Shown here piece by piece: positions 7,079-16,996 of a stretch of 64,000 nucleotides of DNA (positions within the stretch are counted from its first letter, which is position 1; each line of letters starts with the position of its first letter). Below the pieces are notes generated by a model. It worked only from the letters and a program-made list of their open reading frames with translations. It ran no database searches and had not been told where the DNA came from. Source of the stretch: Rhodobiaceae bacterium (lineage in GTDB: Bacteria > Pseudomonadota > Alphaproteobacteria > Rhizobiales > Tepidamorphaceae); NCBI GenBank assembly GCA_020637855.1, contig JACKJR010000001.1, positions 186,001-250,000 on the forward strand, written 5' to 3'. The translations under genes were made by a program, and so were the position numbers.

Positions 7079-9259
7079 ATGCCCGATCTTCTGCTTGAAC
7101 TGTTTTCCGAGGAAATCCCCGCGCGCATGCAAAAGCGCGCGTCTGACGACCTCAAGAAACTTGTCACCGACGCCATGGTCGATGCGGGCCTCACCTATGA
7201 GGCCGCGCGCGCCTTCGCGACACCGCGCCGGCTGACGCTGTCGGTGACGGGTCTGCCCGTCAAAAGCCCGGATACGCTGGAAGAGCGCAAGGGCCCCCGC
7301 GTCGGTGCGCCGGAACAGGCGCTCGCCGGCTTCCTGAAGACGGCAGGACTTTCAGGCATTGACGAAGCCGAGATTGTCGAGGACGAGAAAAAAGGCTCGT
7401 TCTATGTCGCGCGCACCAAGCGCGAGGGCCGGGCCGCCACCGACATCATTGCCGAAATCGTGCCGGACGTGATCCGCAAGTTCCCCTGGCCGAAGTCCAT
7501 GCGCTGGGGGGCGGGGTCGCTTCGCTGGGTACGCCCGCTGCATTCGATCCTGTGCACCTTCGGCCCCGAAACCGAGGAGCCGGAGATCGTTCAATTCGAG
7601 ATCGACGGCATCACATCCGGCGACACGACGCGGGGCCATCGCTTCATGGCGCCGGGCGAGATCACCGTGCGCCGCTTCGAGGATTACGTTGCGAAGCTGG
7701 AAGCGGCCAAGGTCGTGCTCGATCCCGAGCGCCGCGCCGACATGATCCGCGCCGATGCGAAGACGCTTGCCTTCGCGCAAGGTCTGGATTTGGTCGAGGA
7801 CGAGGCGCTGGTGGGTGAGGTTGCGGGCCTTGTCGAATGGCCGGTGCCGCTGATGGGCAGCTTCGAGGAAAGCTTTCTGGAAGTGCCGGACGAGGCGATC
7901 CGCGCCACCATCCGCGCCAACCAGAAATGCTTCGTCCTCACCGACCCGAAAACCGGCAAGCTGACCAATCGCTTCATCGCGGTTGCCAATATCGAGGCGA
8001 AGGACGGCGGGACCAAGATCACCGCCGGCAACGAGCGCGTCATCGCGGCGCGCCTGTCGGACGCGAAATTCTTCTGGGAAACCGACCTGGCAACGAAGCT
8101 GGAAGAGCACGCGAAAAAGCTCGACGGCATCGTCTATCACGAGAAGCTCGGCACCCAGGCCGAACGCGTCGCGCGGATTGCCGCTCTTGCAAAAGAGCTG
8201 GCCCCCATCGTCGGCGCCGATCCTGAAAAAGCCGAACGCGCGGCAAAGCTCTGCAAGGCTGATCTGGTGACCGAGATGGTCGGCGAGTTCCCCGAGCTTC
8301 AGGGCCTGATGGGCAAGTATTACGCGCTGGCGCAGGGTGAAGACGCCGACGTCGCCGCGGCCATCGAGGAACACTACAAGCCTCAGGGTCCGTCCGACAC
8401 GGTGCCGTCCAACCCGGTTTCGATTGCTGTCGCGCTGGCCGACAAGCTCGACCAACTAGTTGGTTTTTGGTTCATCGAAGAAAAGCCGACCGGCTCTAAA
8501 GATCCTTATGCCTTGCGAAGAGCCGCACTTGGCGTAATTCGATCGGTTTTGGTGAATGGATTTAGGCTAAGCCTCTGGAATAGCACGGCTTCGGGGTTTT
8601 CACTCGTTGCAAAAGACGAGTATTTCGTCCGGTACGATCAGAGAAAAGAAATTGCTGATGCTGTTCGTAGAGAATTTGGCGAGGATAGTATTCCAAAGTA
8701 TGCGGAATCTGTAGCTGAGACACGCTCACTGCCGATCTCCGACCTCCTCTCCTTCTTCGCCGATCGTCTGAAGGTCCAGCTTCGCGACGAAGGTGCGCGG
8801 CACGATCTGGTCGATGCCGTCTTTGCACTACCCGATCAGGACGACTTGCTGATGATCGCGCGGCGGGTCGAGGCGCTGGGCGCGTTTCTCGATACCGACG
8901 ATGGCGCGAACTTGCTGACGGCCTACAAGCGCGCCGCAAACATCCTGCGCATCGAGGAGAAGAAGGACGGCACGGAATACCCCGCGACGCCGGACCCGGA
9001 CGCTTTCGCCGTGCAGGAAGAACGCGCGCTGTTCGACGCGCTGGAGAATGCGCGTGGTGAGGTTGTCATGGCGTTGGAGCGCGAGGACTTCGCCGACGCC
9101 ATGACGGCGCTGTCGAAGCTGCGCGGGCCGGTCGATACCTTCTTCGACGATGTGACGGTCAATGCCGACGATGCGAACGTGCGCGCCAACCGGCTGAAGC
9201 TCCTCGCCGCCATCCGCGACACCATGGACCGCGTCGCCATCTTCGAGAAGATTCAGTAA
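7079..9259 (+). CDS. glyS: Glycine--tRNA ligase beta subunit
   Basis: The 726-residue protein begins [18 protein letters not shown], the standard GlyS start. It carries the family blocks GHRFMAPG (about 187-194), [20 protein letters not shown] (about 257-276) and [19 protein letters not shown] (about 466-484), then the C-terminal DALR-type anticodon region. It binds tRNA-Gly and completes the alpha2beta2 enzyme with GlyQ. It is about 30 residues longer than the E. coli protein. Bases 8454-8735 have much lower GC and different codon choice than the rest of the gene, while the reading frame and family motifs continue through. Confidence 0.97.
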   Translation: MPDLLLELFSEEIPARMQKRASDDLKKLVTDAMVDAGLTYEAARAFATPRRLTLSVTGLPVKSPDTLEERKGPRVGAPEQALAGFLKTAGLSGIDEAEIVEDEKKGSFYVARTKREGRAATDIIAEIVPDVIRKFPWPKSMRWGAGSLRWVRPLHSILCTFGPETEEPEIVQFEIDGITSGDTTRGHRFMAPGEITVRRFEDYVAKLEAAKVVLDPERRADMIRADAKTLAFAQGLDLVEDEALVGEVAGLVEWPVPLMGSFEESFLEVPDEAIRATIRANQKCFVLTDPKTGKLTNRFIAVANIEAKDGGTKITAGNERVIAARLSDAKFFWETDLATKLEEHAKKLDGIVYHEKLGTQAERVARIAALAKELAPIVGADPEKAERAAKLCKADLVTEMVGEFPELQGLMGKYYALAQGEDADVAAAIEEHYKPQGPSDTVPSNPVSIAVALADKLDQLVGFWFIEEKPTGSKDPYALRRAALGVIRSVLVNGFRLSLWNSTASGFSLVAKDEYFVRYDQRKEIADAVRREFGEDSIPKYAESVAETRSLPISDLLSFFADRLKVQLRDEGARHDLVDAVFALPDQDDLLMIARRVEALGAFLDTDDGANLLTAYKRAANILRIEEKKDGTEYPATPDPDAFAVQEERALFDALENARGEVVMALEREDFADAMTALSKLRGPVDTFFDDVTVNADDANVRANRLKLLAAIRDTMDRVAIFEKIQ

Positions 9260-9280
9260 GACTGCCTTTTCGCTCAACGC

Positions 9281-9392
9281 ACCTCATCCTGAGGAGGCGC
9301 TGCAAGCGCCGTCTCGAAGGGCGAGGTGCGGCTTTGCGTGTTTGCCGCCCATCCTTCGAGACGATTGCTACGCAATCTCCTCAGGATGAGGT
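9281..9392. repeat. Large nested palindromic repeat downstream of glyS
   Basis: ACCTCATCCTGAGGAG (9281-9296) is the exact complement of CTCCTCAGGATGAGGT (9377-9392). Inside, CGTCTCGAAGG (9310-9320) complements CCTTCGAGACG (9353-9363). Each half also holds a small hairpin: GGCGC-TGCAA-GCGCC (9296-9310) and ATTGC-TAC-GCAAT (9364-9376). The element resembles a dispersed repeat class common in rhizobial genomes. It may also serve as the glyS terminator. Confidence 0.8.
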
Positions 9393-9413
9393 GGAGTGAA
9401 TATGTGACGTTTT

Positions 9414-9545
9414 CTGGATTCCGGCTTTCGCCGGAATGACGTTGAGTGGGTCGCGACGGTCAATCCAATTGCGCCGTCATTTCGGCGACCAAGAGGCGGG
9501 GAGTGCCGTAGGCACGACAGGGAAGCAAATAAGATCGGAATCCAG
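9414..9545. repeat. REP-like pair, one copy with an expanded loop
   Basis: Bases 9414-9440 are the complement of the 1714-1740 element. Bases 9476-9545 begin GTCATTTCGGCGA and end TCGGAATCCAG, like the same element, but about 46 bases lie between the arms, including a mini-hairpin GTGCC-GTA-GGCAC (9503-9515). Here the GTCAT ends face each other, the reverse of the arrangement at the other sites. Confidence 0.65.
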
Positions 9546-9745
9546 TCCTTGAATAAGGTAAAGCCCGGCGATTGGTGCCCCGCCCCCGCGACCATTCGCC
9601 ACCCGATTTCCCTATAAGCAACCTGGCGAATTGCATCTCACGCAAATTTGCGCAATGAAGCCGCATTCTTCGCGGGTGCAGCATGAGTCTTTTTCCGCGA
9701 CGACGAAAAACCGAAAGTAATCGAGACGCTTCGGGGGCGTGAAAC
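9546..9745. other. Upstream region of ppdK
   Basis: No open frame, repeat or RNA gene is evident here. The stretch presumably holds the ppdK promoter. AT-rich bases at about 9660-9725 are the likeliest position, but I see no convincing -35/-10 pair. Confidence 0.4.
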
Positions 9746-12424
9746 ATGACGAAATGGGTCTATTCGTTCGGCGGCGGGTCCGCCGAAGGCGAAGCCGGCA
9801 TGAAAAACCTGCTTGGCGGCAAGGGCGCCAACCTTGCCGAGATGTCGAGCCTGGGGCTCCCCGTTCCGCCGGGCTTCACGATCACCACCGATGCCTGCAA
9901 CTGGTATTACGACCATTCCGAGAGCTATCCCGACGAACTGACCGCGCAGGTCGATGCCGCGGTTGCAAAGATCGGCGAGATCGTCGGCAAGGGCTTCGGC
10001 GACACAGCCAACCCGCTGCTCGTCTCGGTGCGTTCCGGTGCCCGCGCGTCGATGCCCGGCATGATGGACACCGTGCTCAACCTCGGTCTCAACGACCAGA
10101 CGGTCGAGGCGCTGGCGAAAATCGCCGGCGACAAGCGTTTCGCCTATGACAGCTACCGCCGCTTCATCCAGATGTATTCCGACGTCGTGCTCGGCGTCGA
10201 GCATCACCACTTCGAGGAAATCCTCGAACTCTACAAGGAAGAGCGCAGCCTGACGCTGGATACCGACCTGGGCGCGGAAGACTGGGCGGCGATCATTTCC
10301 TCCTACAAGACCCGTGTTCAGGAGGAGCTTGGCAGCCCGTTCCCGCAGGACCCGAGGGAACAGCTCTGGGGCGCTATCGGCGCGGTGTTCGGCTCGTGGA
10401 TGAACCAGCGCGCCATCACCTACCGCCGCCTGCACGAAATCCCGGCAAGCTGGGGCACGGCGGTCAATGTTCAGGCCATGGTGTTCGGCAATATGGGCGA
10501 GGATTCCGCAACCGGCGTCGCCTTCACCCGCAACCCCTCGACCGGCGAGAATGCGCTCTATGGCGAATTCCTCGTCAACGCGCAGGGAGAGGATGTCGTT
10601 GCCGGTATCCGCACCCCGCAGGATTTGACGGAAACCGCCCGCATCGCGGCAGGTTCCGACAAGCCGTCGCTGGAGGCGGTGATGCCGGAAGCCTTCAAGC
10701 AGTTCACCGCGATTTGCGATCAGCTCGAGACCCATTACCGCGACATGCAGGACCTCGAGTTCACCATCGAGCAGGGCAAGCTCTACATGCTGCAGACCCG
10801 CTCGGGCAAACGCACCACTAAGGCCGCCCTGAAGATCGCCGTCGACATGGCCGCCGAAGGCCTGATCACGCAGGATGAAGCCGTGCTGCGCATCGATGCC
10901 GGTGCGCTCGACCAACTCTTGCACCCGATGATCGATCCAGACGCTGAAAGGATCATCATCGCTCAAGGTCTGCCGGCATCGCCCGGTGCGGCGCAGGGCG
11001 AACTGGTGTTCAATTCCGACGATGCGGAGCGGCTCAAGGCGGAAGGCCACGCGGTTATCCTTGCGCGCATGGAGACGAGCCCGGAAGACATCCACGGCAT
11101 GCATGCCGCCGAAGGCATCCTGACGACGCGCGGCGGCATGACCAGCCACGCGGCCGTGGTTGCCCGTGGCATGGGCAAGCCCTGCGTGTCGGGGGCAGGA
11201 ACCATCCGCATCAACTACGCCAAGGGCGAGATGCTGGCCGGCGGGCGCATCTTCAAGGAAGGCGACGTCATCACCGTAGACGGGTCGACCGGCCAGGTGC
11301 TCGAAGGCAGGGTCAACATGCTGCAGCCGGAACTCTCCGGTGACTTCGGCACCATCATGGAATGGGCCGATGCGCGCCGCACCCTGGGCGTGCGCGCCAA
11401 CGCCGAAACTCCGCTGGATGCGCGCGCGGCGCGCGATTTCGGCGCCGAGGGCATCGGGCTTTCACGCACCGAGCACATGTTCTTCGATGGCGACCGCATC
11501 ACCGCGGTGCGCGAGATGATCCTCGCCGACGACGAGGCCGGCCGCCGCAACGCGCTCGCCAAGCTCTTGCCGATGCAGCGCGACGATTTCGTCGAACTGT
11601 TCGAGATCATGGCCGGCCTGCCGGTCACGATCCGCCTGCTCGATCCCCCGCTGCATGAATTCCTGCCGCATGAGGCTGACGAAATCGAGGAAGTGGCGCA
11701 GGGTCTCGGCACCAGCGCGGAGAAGGTGGCCGCCCGTGTCGACCTGTTGAAGGAGCTCAACCCGATGCTCGGCCATCGCGGCTGTCGTCTTGCCATCTCC
11801 TTCCCCGAGATCTGCGAGATGCAGGCGCAGGCGATCTTCGAGGCCGCTGCCGTTGCGGCCAAGAAGACCGGCAAGCCGGTTCATCCGGAAGTGATGGTTC
11901 CGCTGATCGCAGGTCGTCCCGAGTTCGATCTGCTGAAAGCCCGCATCGATGCGATGGCCGAAAAGGTCAGCAGGGAGACCGGCGTCGAACTGACCTACCA
12001 GACTGGCACCATGATCGAGTTGCCGCGCGCGTGCCTGCGTGCAGGCGAGATCGCCGAGACGGCGGAGTTCTTCTCCTTCGGCACCAACGATCTGACCCAG
12101 ACCGCATTCGGTATCTCCCGTGACGATGCCGGCAGCTTCCTCGGCACCTATGTCGAGAAGGGCCTGCTGGAGAGCGATCCCTTCATCTCCATCGATGTCG
12201 AGGGTGTCGGCGAGCTGGTGGCAATCGGCTGCGAGCGCGGCCGCGCCGTGCGCCCGGACATCAAGCTTGGCATTTGCGGTGAGCATGGCGGCGACCCGGC
12301 TTCGGTACGCTTCTGCCACAAGGTCGGCCTCGACTACGTTTCCTGCTCGCCCTATCGCGTGCCGATCGCACGTCTTGCCGCTGCCCAGGCCGCGATCGAC
12401 GGCGATACGGCATCCACGGCCTGA
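9746..12424 (+). CDS. ppdK: Pyruvate, phosphate dikinase
   Basis: The 892-residue enzyme interconverts pyruvate, ATP and phosphate with phosphoenolpyruvate, AMP and pyrophosphate. The N-terminal ATP-grasp domain starts KWVYSFGGGSAEG and has LLGGKGANLAEM. The phosphohistidine loop GGMTSHAAVVARGMGKPC places the catalytic histidine at residue 468. The C-terminal PEP/pyruvate barrel contains GIGLSRTEHMFF and ends with the CGEHGGDP segment. Length is standard for bacterial PPDK. In rhizobia it contributes to gluconeogenesis from dicarboxylates. MeaB follows after 8 bases, so the two may be co-transcribed. Confidence 0.98.
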   Translation: MTKWVYSFGGGSAEGEAGMKNLLGGKGANLAEMSSLGLPVPPGFTITTDACNWYYDHSESYPDELTAQVDAAVAKIGEIVGKGFGDTANPLLVSVRSGARASMPGMMDTVLNLGLNDQTVEALAKIAGDKRFAYDSYRRFIQMYSDVVLGVEHHHFEEILELYKEERSLTLDTDLGAEDWAAIISSYKTRVQEELGSPFPQDPREQLWGAIGAVFGSWMNQRAITYRRLHEIPASWGTAVNVQAMVFGNMGEDSATGVAFTRNPSTGENALYGEFLVNAQGEDVVAGIRTPQDLTETARIAAGSDKPSLEAVMPEAFKQFTAICDQLETHYRDMQDLEFTIEQGKLYMLQTRSGKRTTKAALKIAVDMAAEGLITQDEAVLRIDAGALDQLLHPMIDPDAERIIIAQGLPASPGAAQGELVFNSDDAERLKAEGHAVILARMETSPEDIHGMHAAEGILTTRGGMTSHAAVVARGMGKPCVSGAGTIRINYAKGEMLAGGRIFKEGDVITVDGSTGQVLEGRVNMLQPELSGDFGTIMEWADARRTLGVRANAETPLDARAARDFGAEGIGLSRTEHMFFDGDRITAVREMILADDEAGRRNALAKLLPMQRDDFVELFEIMAGLPVTIRLLDPPLHEFLPHEADEIEEVAQGLGTSAEKVAARVDLLKELNPMLGHRGCRLAISFPEICEMQAQAIFEAAAVAAKKTGKPVHPEVMVPLIAGRPEFDLLKARIDAMAEKVSRETGVELTYQTGTMIELPRACLRAGEIAETAEFFSFGTNDLTQTAFGISRDDAGSFLGTYVEKGLLESDPFISIDVEGVGELVAIGCERGRAVRPDIKLGICGEHGGDPASVRFCHKVGLDYVSCSPYRVPIARLAAAQAAIDGDTASTA

Positions 12425-12432
12425 GGCAGGGG

Positions 12433-13380
12433 ATGGCGGGCGCGCAATCTCTCGCTGACCTGCGTGCCGGCGGGAAATCCGCGCTTGCCCGTGCGCTGAC
12501 GGCGCTGGAGACAGGCCTTGATCCGGCCGGTGCGCCTGATGCTGAAACCGCCGCGCTGCTCGATGCCGCTTGTGCTGATCCTGAAGGCACGGTGATCGGC
12601 CTGACCGGCCCGCCCGGTGTCGGCAAGTCGACGCTGACCGGTGCGCTTCTTTCCCGCTACCGTGCCGCTGGTCTCGGCGTTGGCGTCATCGCGGTCGATC
12701 CGTCTTCACAAATCACCGGCGGTGCGCTGCTCGGCGATCGCACCCGCATCCGCACGTCACCTGAAGACGACAGGGCCTTCGTGCGTTCGCTCGCCGCGCG
12801 CGACCGGTTGGGCGGCCTGTCGGACCATGCGGTGGCGGCAGCGCTTCTGATGCGCGCTGTCTACGACCGCGTCATCGTCGAGACCGTTGGCATCGGCCAG
12901 TCGGAAGCCGATATCGGTCTGGTTGCCGATACGCTGGTGCTTTGCGTGCAGCCGGGCTCCGGCGACAGCCTGCAGTTCATGAAGGCCGGCATCATGGAAC
13001 TGCCCGACATCATCGTGGTGACGAAATCGGACATGGGTGCCGCCGCGCGCCGCGCCCGCGCCGATGTGGAGGGCGCGCTCGGACTGTTCGCAGCTTCTGG
13101 TAGCACGGACTGGAAGGTACCGGTCGTTGCGCTGTCTGCGTCGAACGGTGACGGGCTTGATGACCTGATTGTGGCAATCGATGCGCACCGGACCTGGCTG
13201 GAGCAGGAAGGCCGGTTGGCACATCGCCGCGAAAAACAGGCGCTCGCCTTCCTGCGGGACTGCATCAGAACGCGTCACGGACGCGCCGGTTTACAGCGTA
13301 TTTCTGCGGAAATCGCAGCATCAGATGCTTTTGAGCCGTTTTCCGCATTGATGCGACTAATTGTCCATCTGTCCAGGTAA
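12433..13380 (+). CDS. meaB: Methylmalonyl-CoA mutase-associated GTPase MeaB (ArgK family)
   Basis: The 315-residue protein has the G3E-type P-loop GPPGVGKST (residues 59-67), the strand VIAVDPSSQITGGALLGDR, the VETVGIGQSE switch block and the NKxD-equivalent TKSDMG. MeaB proteins are chaperones that load and protect adenosylcobalamin in methylmalonyl-CoA mutase. No mutase gene lies in the window. The gene begins 8 bases after ppdK, so its expression is probably tied to ppdK. Confidence 0.92.
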   Translation: MAGAQSLADLRAGGKSALARALTALETGLDPAGAPDAETAALLDAACADPEGTVIGLTGPPGVGKSTLTGALLSRYRAAGLGVGVIAVDPSSQITGGALLGDRTRIRTSPEDDRAFVRSLAARDRLGGLSDHAVAAALLMRAVYDRVIVETVGIGQSEADIGLVADTLVLCVQPGSGDSLQFMKAGIMELPDIIVVTKSDMGAAARRARADVEGALGLFAASGSTDWKVPVVALSASNGDGLDDLIVAIDAHRTWLEQEGRLAHRREKQALAFLRDCIRTRHGRAGLQRISAEIAASDAFEPFSALMRLIVHLSR

Positions 13381-13541
13381 ACCGTTGATTTACCAAGAAA
13401 ACACGTCGGGGCTTGCCTGCCCATTTCCTGACTTTTTTTAACGTTAATCCAGCATCAACGCTTTTACGGCGAAATGCTTTTCCGACGGGGGGCCGTCACA
13501 AGGATTAGCGCGTTCGCCGACAGCGTTTGGGTCGGTGATGC

Positions 13542-14603
13542 TTGAAAAAAGTGGTGTGTGTGTTGCGTAGGAAAGTACGTCCCACGGTGCGCGGGGGTCG
13601 CGCCGCATACCGCATCCGTGCGGTTATGTTCGCCCTGATCGGGCTTGTATTCACAACCGGCGAGGCCGCCTACCAGGATGCGGCGGCCATGCTGACCAAG
13701 GAAGTCACCAGTGCCGATCGCTGGCGCACGTCGCTGGTCGCAGCGCCTGTGGGCGCTGAATATTCAGCCAAGGTGTCTCTTCCCTACCAGACCGCATCTG
13801 TGGGTGCCGGTACGCTTGGTGTTGCAACGGGCCGCGGCATGCTTGGCATCAACCCGTCCGATGCGATGGTGACCGGTTCGCTGCCCGGTGCGAACAGCAC
13901 CGCACCGGAAGATCGGGTCAATCGCACCGCCAAGGGCGATCTTCAGATGAGCCGCCCGCCGGTCGGCACCGTCTTCAATCTCGAAATGGACGGCATCGGC
14001 ATCATGCGCAATCCGCGCCTGATCGTTGATCCCGATGAGGTCGGCGGCCAGCGCATGTCGTTCCATGCGCCCATCGAGGAACGCCGCGGCGCGGTGGTTC
14101 TCGCCTCTCTCGGACTGGAATTCCTGGGCGGCGAGGACCGGCTGCCCGGGCTCTTCGATTCCCGCATTCCGCATAACCCCGGCTACGACGTGAATCGCTA
14201 TGCCCAGGAACTCAACTGCCTGGCCACAGCCATCTACTTCGAGGCCCGCAGCGAACCCGACAACGGCCAGATAGCGGTAGCGCAGGTCGTCACCAACCGG
14301 GTGCGCTCCAGCTACTATCCGGATTCGGTCTGTGGCGTTGTCTACCAGAACAAGAACTGGCGCAACCGGTGCCAGTTCTCCTTCGCCTGCGATCGCTATC
14401 CCGATCGCGTCCGTGACAAGTCGTCGTGGGAAAAGGCGATGACCTTTGCCCGCGATGTCATGCAGGGCAAGGCGTTCCTCAACACGGTCAACGATTCGAC
14501 GCACTATCACGCCGACTACGTTCACCCGCGTTGGGTGCGTGGCATGGTCAAGCGCGACAAGATCGGCCGGCACATTTTCTACCAGGTCCGAAAGTGGATT
14601 TGA
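13542..14603 (+). CDS. Cell wall hydrolase, SleB-like (Hydrolase_2) domain
   Basis: The 353-residue protein has an N-terminal basic segment and a hydrophobic anchor (about residues 26-40), a long low-complexity middle, and a C-terminal SleB-type domain from about residue 222 (CLATAIYFEARSEPDNGQ, AVAQVVTNRVRSSYYP, then CQFSFACDR and the end block). The glutamate of YFEARSE is the likely catalytic acid of this lytic-transglycosylase-like fold. The protein is probably a periplasmic peptidoglycan remodeller. The frame starts at TTG 13542 and no ATG precedes the anchor, so the exact start is uncertain. Confidence 0.85.
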   Translation: MKKVVCVLRRKVRPTVRGGRAAYRIRAVMFALIGLVFTTGEAAYQDAAAMLTKEVTSADRWRTSLVAAPVGAEYSAKVSLPYQTASVGAGTLGVATGRGMLGINPSDAMVTGSLPGANSTAPEDRVNRTAKGDLQMSRPPVGTVFNLEMDGIGIMRNPRLIVDPDEVGGQRMSFHAPIEERRGAVVLASLGLEFLGGEDRLPGLFDSRIPHNPGYDVNRYAQELNCLATAIYFEARSEPDNGQIAVAQVVTNRVRSSYYPDSVCGVVYQNKNWRNRCQFSFACDRYPDRVRDKSSWEKAMTFARDVMQGKAFLNTVNDSTHYHADYVHPRWVRGMVKRDKIGRHIFYQVRKWI

Positions 14604-14684
14604 CCTTGGGGGCTTGACCCTGATTGGCGTTTCATCATGACATCCCTCCTGCAAGACTGAACAACTTGCGAAACAGGGGGGACG

Positions 14685-15527
14685 ATGAACGACAATCCGA
14701 ATGTCTTGCCGCTGCCGGAAGGCTACCGGCCTCCGCCGAAGGTGCGTGACGTCAGTTTTTCCGAGATCGTGAATGCAGCCGGCCGCGGCATGACGGATTT
14801 CCGGACCGCCCGGCTGAAGAGCATCTTTTTCGGTCTTGTCTACGCGCTTGGCGGTATAGCGGTGGTTCTCTCCGCTACCTGGCTGGATATGCCCTGGATC
14901 AGCTATCCGCTGGCCACAGGCTTTTTATTGCTCGGTCCCTTCGCCGCTGTGGGTTTGTATGAGATCAGCCGCAGGCTGGAGACCGGCGAGCCGCTGGCTT
15001 TCGGTGAAATCCTTTCGGTCATGTACGCTCAGCGCAGCCGCGAGATCGGCTGGATGTCGTTCGTCGTGCTGTTCTTCTTCATTTGCTGGATGTACCAGGT
15101 GCGGTTATTGCTCGCCCTGTTCCTCGGCTTCGAGCCGATCGATACTTTCACCGGCTTCCTGCAAACCGTTTTCACGACCGGTCCCGGCCTGATGTTTCTC
15201 TTGGTCGGCCATGTGGTCGGCGCGATCCTGTCGGCGGTGCTGTTCTCGTTGTCGGTGATTTCGTTTCCGATCCTGCTCGATCGCAACATCGATTTCATCA
15301 CCGCGATGATCGCCAGCGTACAGACGGTGGTGAAAAATCCGCTCGCGATGCTCGGCTGGGCGGCAATCGTTGTGATCCTGCTCATCGTCGGCTCGCTGCC
15401 GATGTTCCTCGGGATGATCGTTATCCTGCCCGTGCTCGGTCACACCACCTGGCATCTCTACCGGCTTGCGATCGAGCCTGAGGACGCAACTTCTGCGGCT
15501 GAAGACAAGGCACGGGCCGGGGAATAG
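14685..15527 (+). CDS. DUF2189 domain integral membrane protein
   Basis: The 280-residue protein has a short cytoplasmic start (LPEGYRPPPKVRDVSFSEIV), then about six hydrophobic helices between residues 45 and 262. The block GPFAAVGLYEISRRLETGEPL (about 84-104) is characteristic of DUF2189 proteins. Function is unknown; the family occurs widely in alphaproteobacteria. AGGGGGG lies 7 bases before the ATG. It stands alone between the wall hydrolase and an MFS transporter, all on the plus strand. Confidence 0.85.
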   Translation: MNDNPNVLPLPEGYRPPPKVRDVSFSEIVNAAGRGMTDFRTARLKSIFFGLVYALGGIAVVLSATWLDMPWISYPLATGFLLLGPFAAVGLYEISRRLETGEPLAFGEILSVMYAQRSREIGWMSFVVLFFFICWMYQVRLLLALFLGFEPIDTFTGFLQTVFTTGPGLMFLLVGHVVGAILSAVLFSLSVISFPILLDRNIDFITAMIASVQTVVKNPLAMLGWAAIVVILLIVGSLPMFLGMIVILPVLGHTTWHLYRLAIEPEDATSAAEDKARAGE

Positions 15528-15649
15528 CCCGGCTCCTATCATGAGTTTTGCTTATAGGGCTCATTCGCAAACATTGGTTCTCTTGATAGCTGCCGGCCGC
15601 TAAGTTTGCGCGCAAGCCGGCATCATGCCGCGCCAGATGGAGAATTATG

Positions 15650-16879
15650 ATGTCGGCAAGCCCCACGCCCATAGCGCCTGCATGGCGCACGCCTGCGCTG
15701 ATTGTCGTTGCCGGTGTTCTGATTGCGATCCTGACCAACGGTCCGCGAACCGCCATGGGGCTGTTCCTGCCTCCCATGACGGAAGCAAATGGCTGGTCGC
15801 GCGAGACGTTTGCGCTTGCTTTGGCGCTGCAGAATATCGTCTGGGGCATGGCGCAGCCGATTGCCGGCGGCTTTGCAGACAAATACGGCACTTCGCGGGT
15901 CATCATCGCGGGCGCGCTCGTCTATGCCGTCAGCTTCGTGATCATGTCGCAGGCCGATGCGCCTTTCATCCTGCATCTGTCCGCCGGCGTCATGATGGGC
16001 GCGGCCATCGGCGCAAGCTCGTTCGGCATCGTCATCACGGCATTTTCACGCCTGCTGCCGCCGGAGAACCGTCAGGTCGGCTTCGGCATCGCCACTGCGG
16101 GCGGCTCGTTGGGCCAGTTCCTGTTCGCCCCCATCACGCAGGGCTTCATTTCGGCTTACGGCTGGCACGTTGCGCTGATCTTGCTCGGCGCGATGGTTCT
16201 GGCGGTGGCGGCACTCGCCCCGGTGCTCGCCGGGCGCAGTGAGAAATCACCCAATGTCGAGCGCGATCAGTCCATTTCCGAAGCCCTGAAAGAGGCCCTG
16301 TCGGAACGCAACTACATACTCCTTCTGGTCGGCTTCTTCGTCTGCGGCTTCCAGGTGGCGTTCATTTCCGCACACTTGCCGGCCTATCTCGTCGACCTCG
16401 GACTGGCTGCGAAATGGGGTGCCTGGTCGATTGCGTTGATCGGCCTGTTCAACGTGATCGGCTCTTATTCGGCTGGCCTGCTGTCCGGCAGGCGATCCAA
16501 GCCGCACATGTTGAGCTGGATCTATTTCCTGCGCGCCATTGCCTTCGCCGTTTTCCTGCTGGTTCCGATCTCCGTGCCCAGCGTGCTGATCTTCTCCTCC
16601 GTGATCGGCTTGCTCTGGCTGTCCACGGTGCCACCGACGTCCGGCATCGTCGTCTCCATGTTCGGTCCGCGCTGGATGGGTTTGCTCTGGGGGCTGGTAT
16701 TCCTGAACCACCAGGTCGGTTCGTTCCTCGGCGTCTGGCTTGGCGGCAGGCTTTACGACCAGACCGGATCCTATGACGTGGTCTGGTGGCTCGGCGTTGC
16801 GCTTGGGCTCGCCGCTGCCGTTCTTCACTGGCCGATCCGCGATGCGCCTGTAGCGCGCCTCAATGAAGCCGCGAGTTAG
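15650..16879 (+). CDS. MFS transporter
   Basis: The 409-residue protein has 12 predicted membrane helices in two halves. It shows MFS signatures such as GGFADKYGTSRVIIAGA between helices 2 and 3 and a long cytoplasmic central loop (around SEKSPNVERDQSISEALKEA). The combination resembles monocarboxylate/oxalate-formate-type MFS members, but the substrate is unknown. ATG 15647 and 15650 are adjacent; GGAG at 15639-15642 is best spaced for 15650. No regulator or pathway gene adjoins it. Confidence 0.9.
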   Translation: MSASPTPIAPAWRTPALIVVAGVLIAILTNGPRTAMGLFLPPMTEANGWSRETFALALALQNIVWGMAQPIAGGFADKYGTSRVIIAGALVYAVSFVIMSQADAPFILHLSAGVMMGAAIGASSFGIVITAFSRLLPPENRQVGFGIATAGGSLGQFLFAPITQGFISAYGWHVALILLGAMVLAVAALAPVLAGRSEKSPNVERDQSISEALKEALSERNYILLLVGFFVCGFQVAFISAHLPAYLVDLGLAAKWGAWSIALIGLFNVIGSYSAGLLSGRRSKPHMLSWIYFLRAIAFAVFLLVPISVPSVLIFSSVIGLLWLSTVPPTSGIVVSMFGPRWMGLLWGLVFLNHQVGSFLGVWLGGRLYDQTGSYDVVWWLGVALGLAAAVLHWPIRDAPVARLNEAAS

Positions 16880-16996
16880 CTCCAGCCGGCTGACGCACGC
16901 TTTTCCGGTCCGGGAATTGTGACCTTGCCCCTGTCTTTTCCTGCCTGCCCGCGCTAGGGATCAGGGCAACGGAAAACAAGGCCGGGAGAGCTACCC

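Noticed and set aside
9638..11149. 503-codon minus-strand frame opposite ppdK
   Set aside because: It is an antisense artefact of the GC-rich ppdK gene, with no family match and no ribosome binding site.
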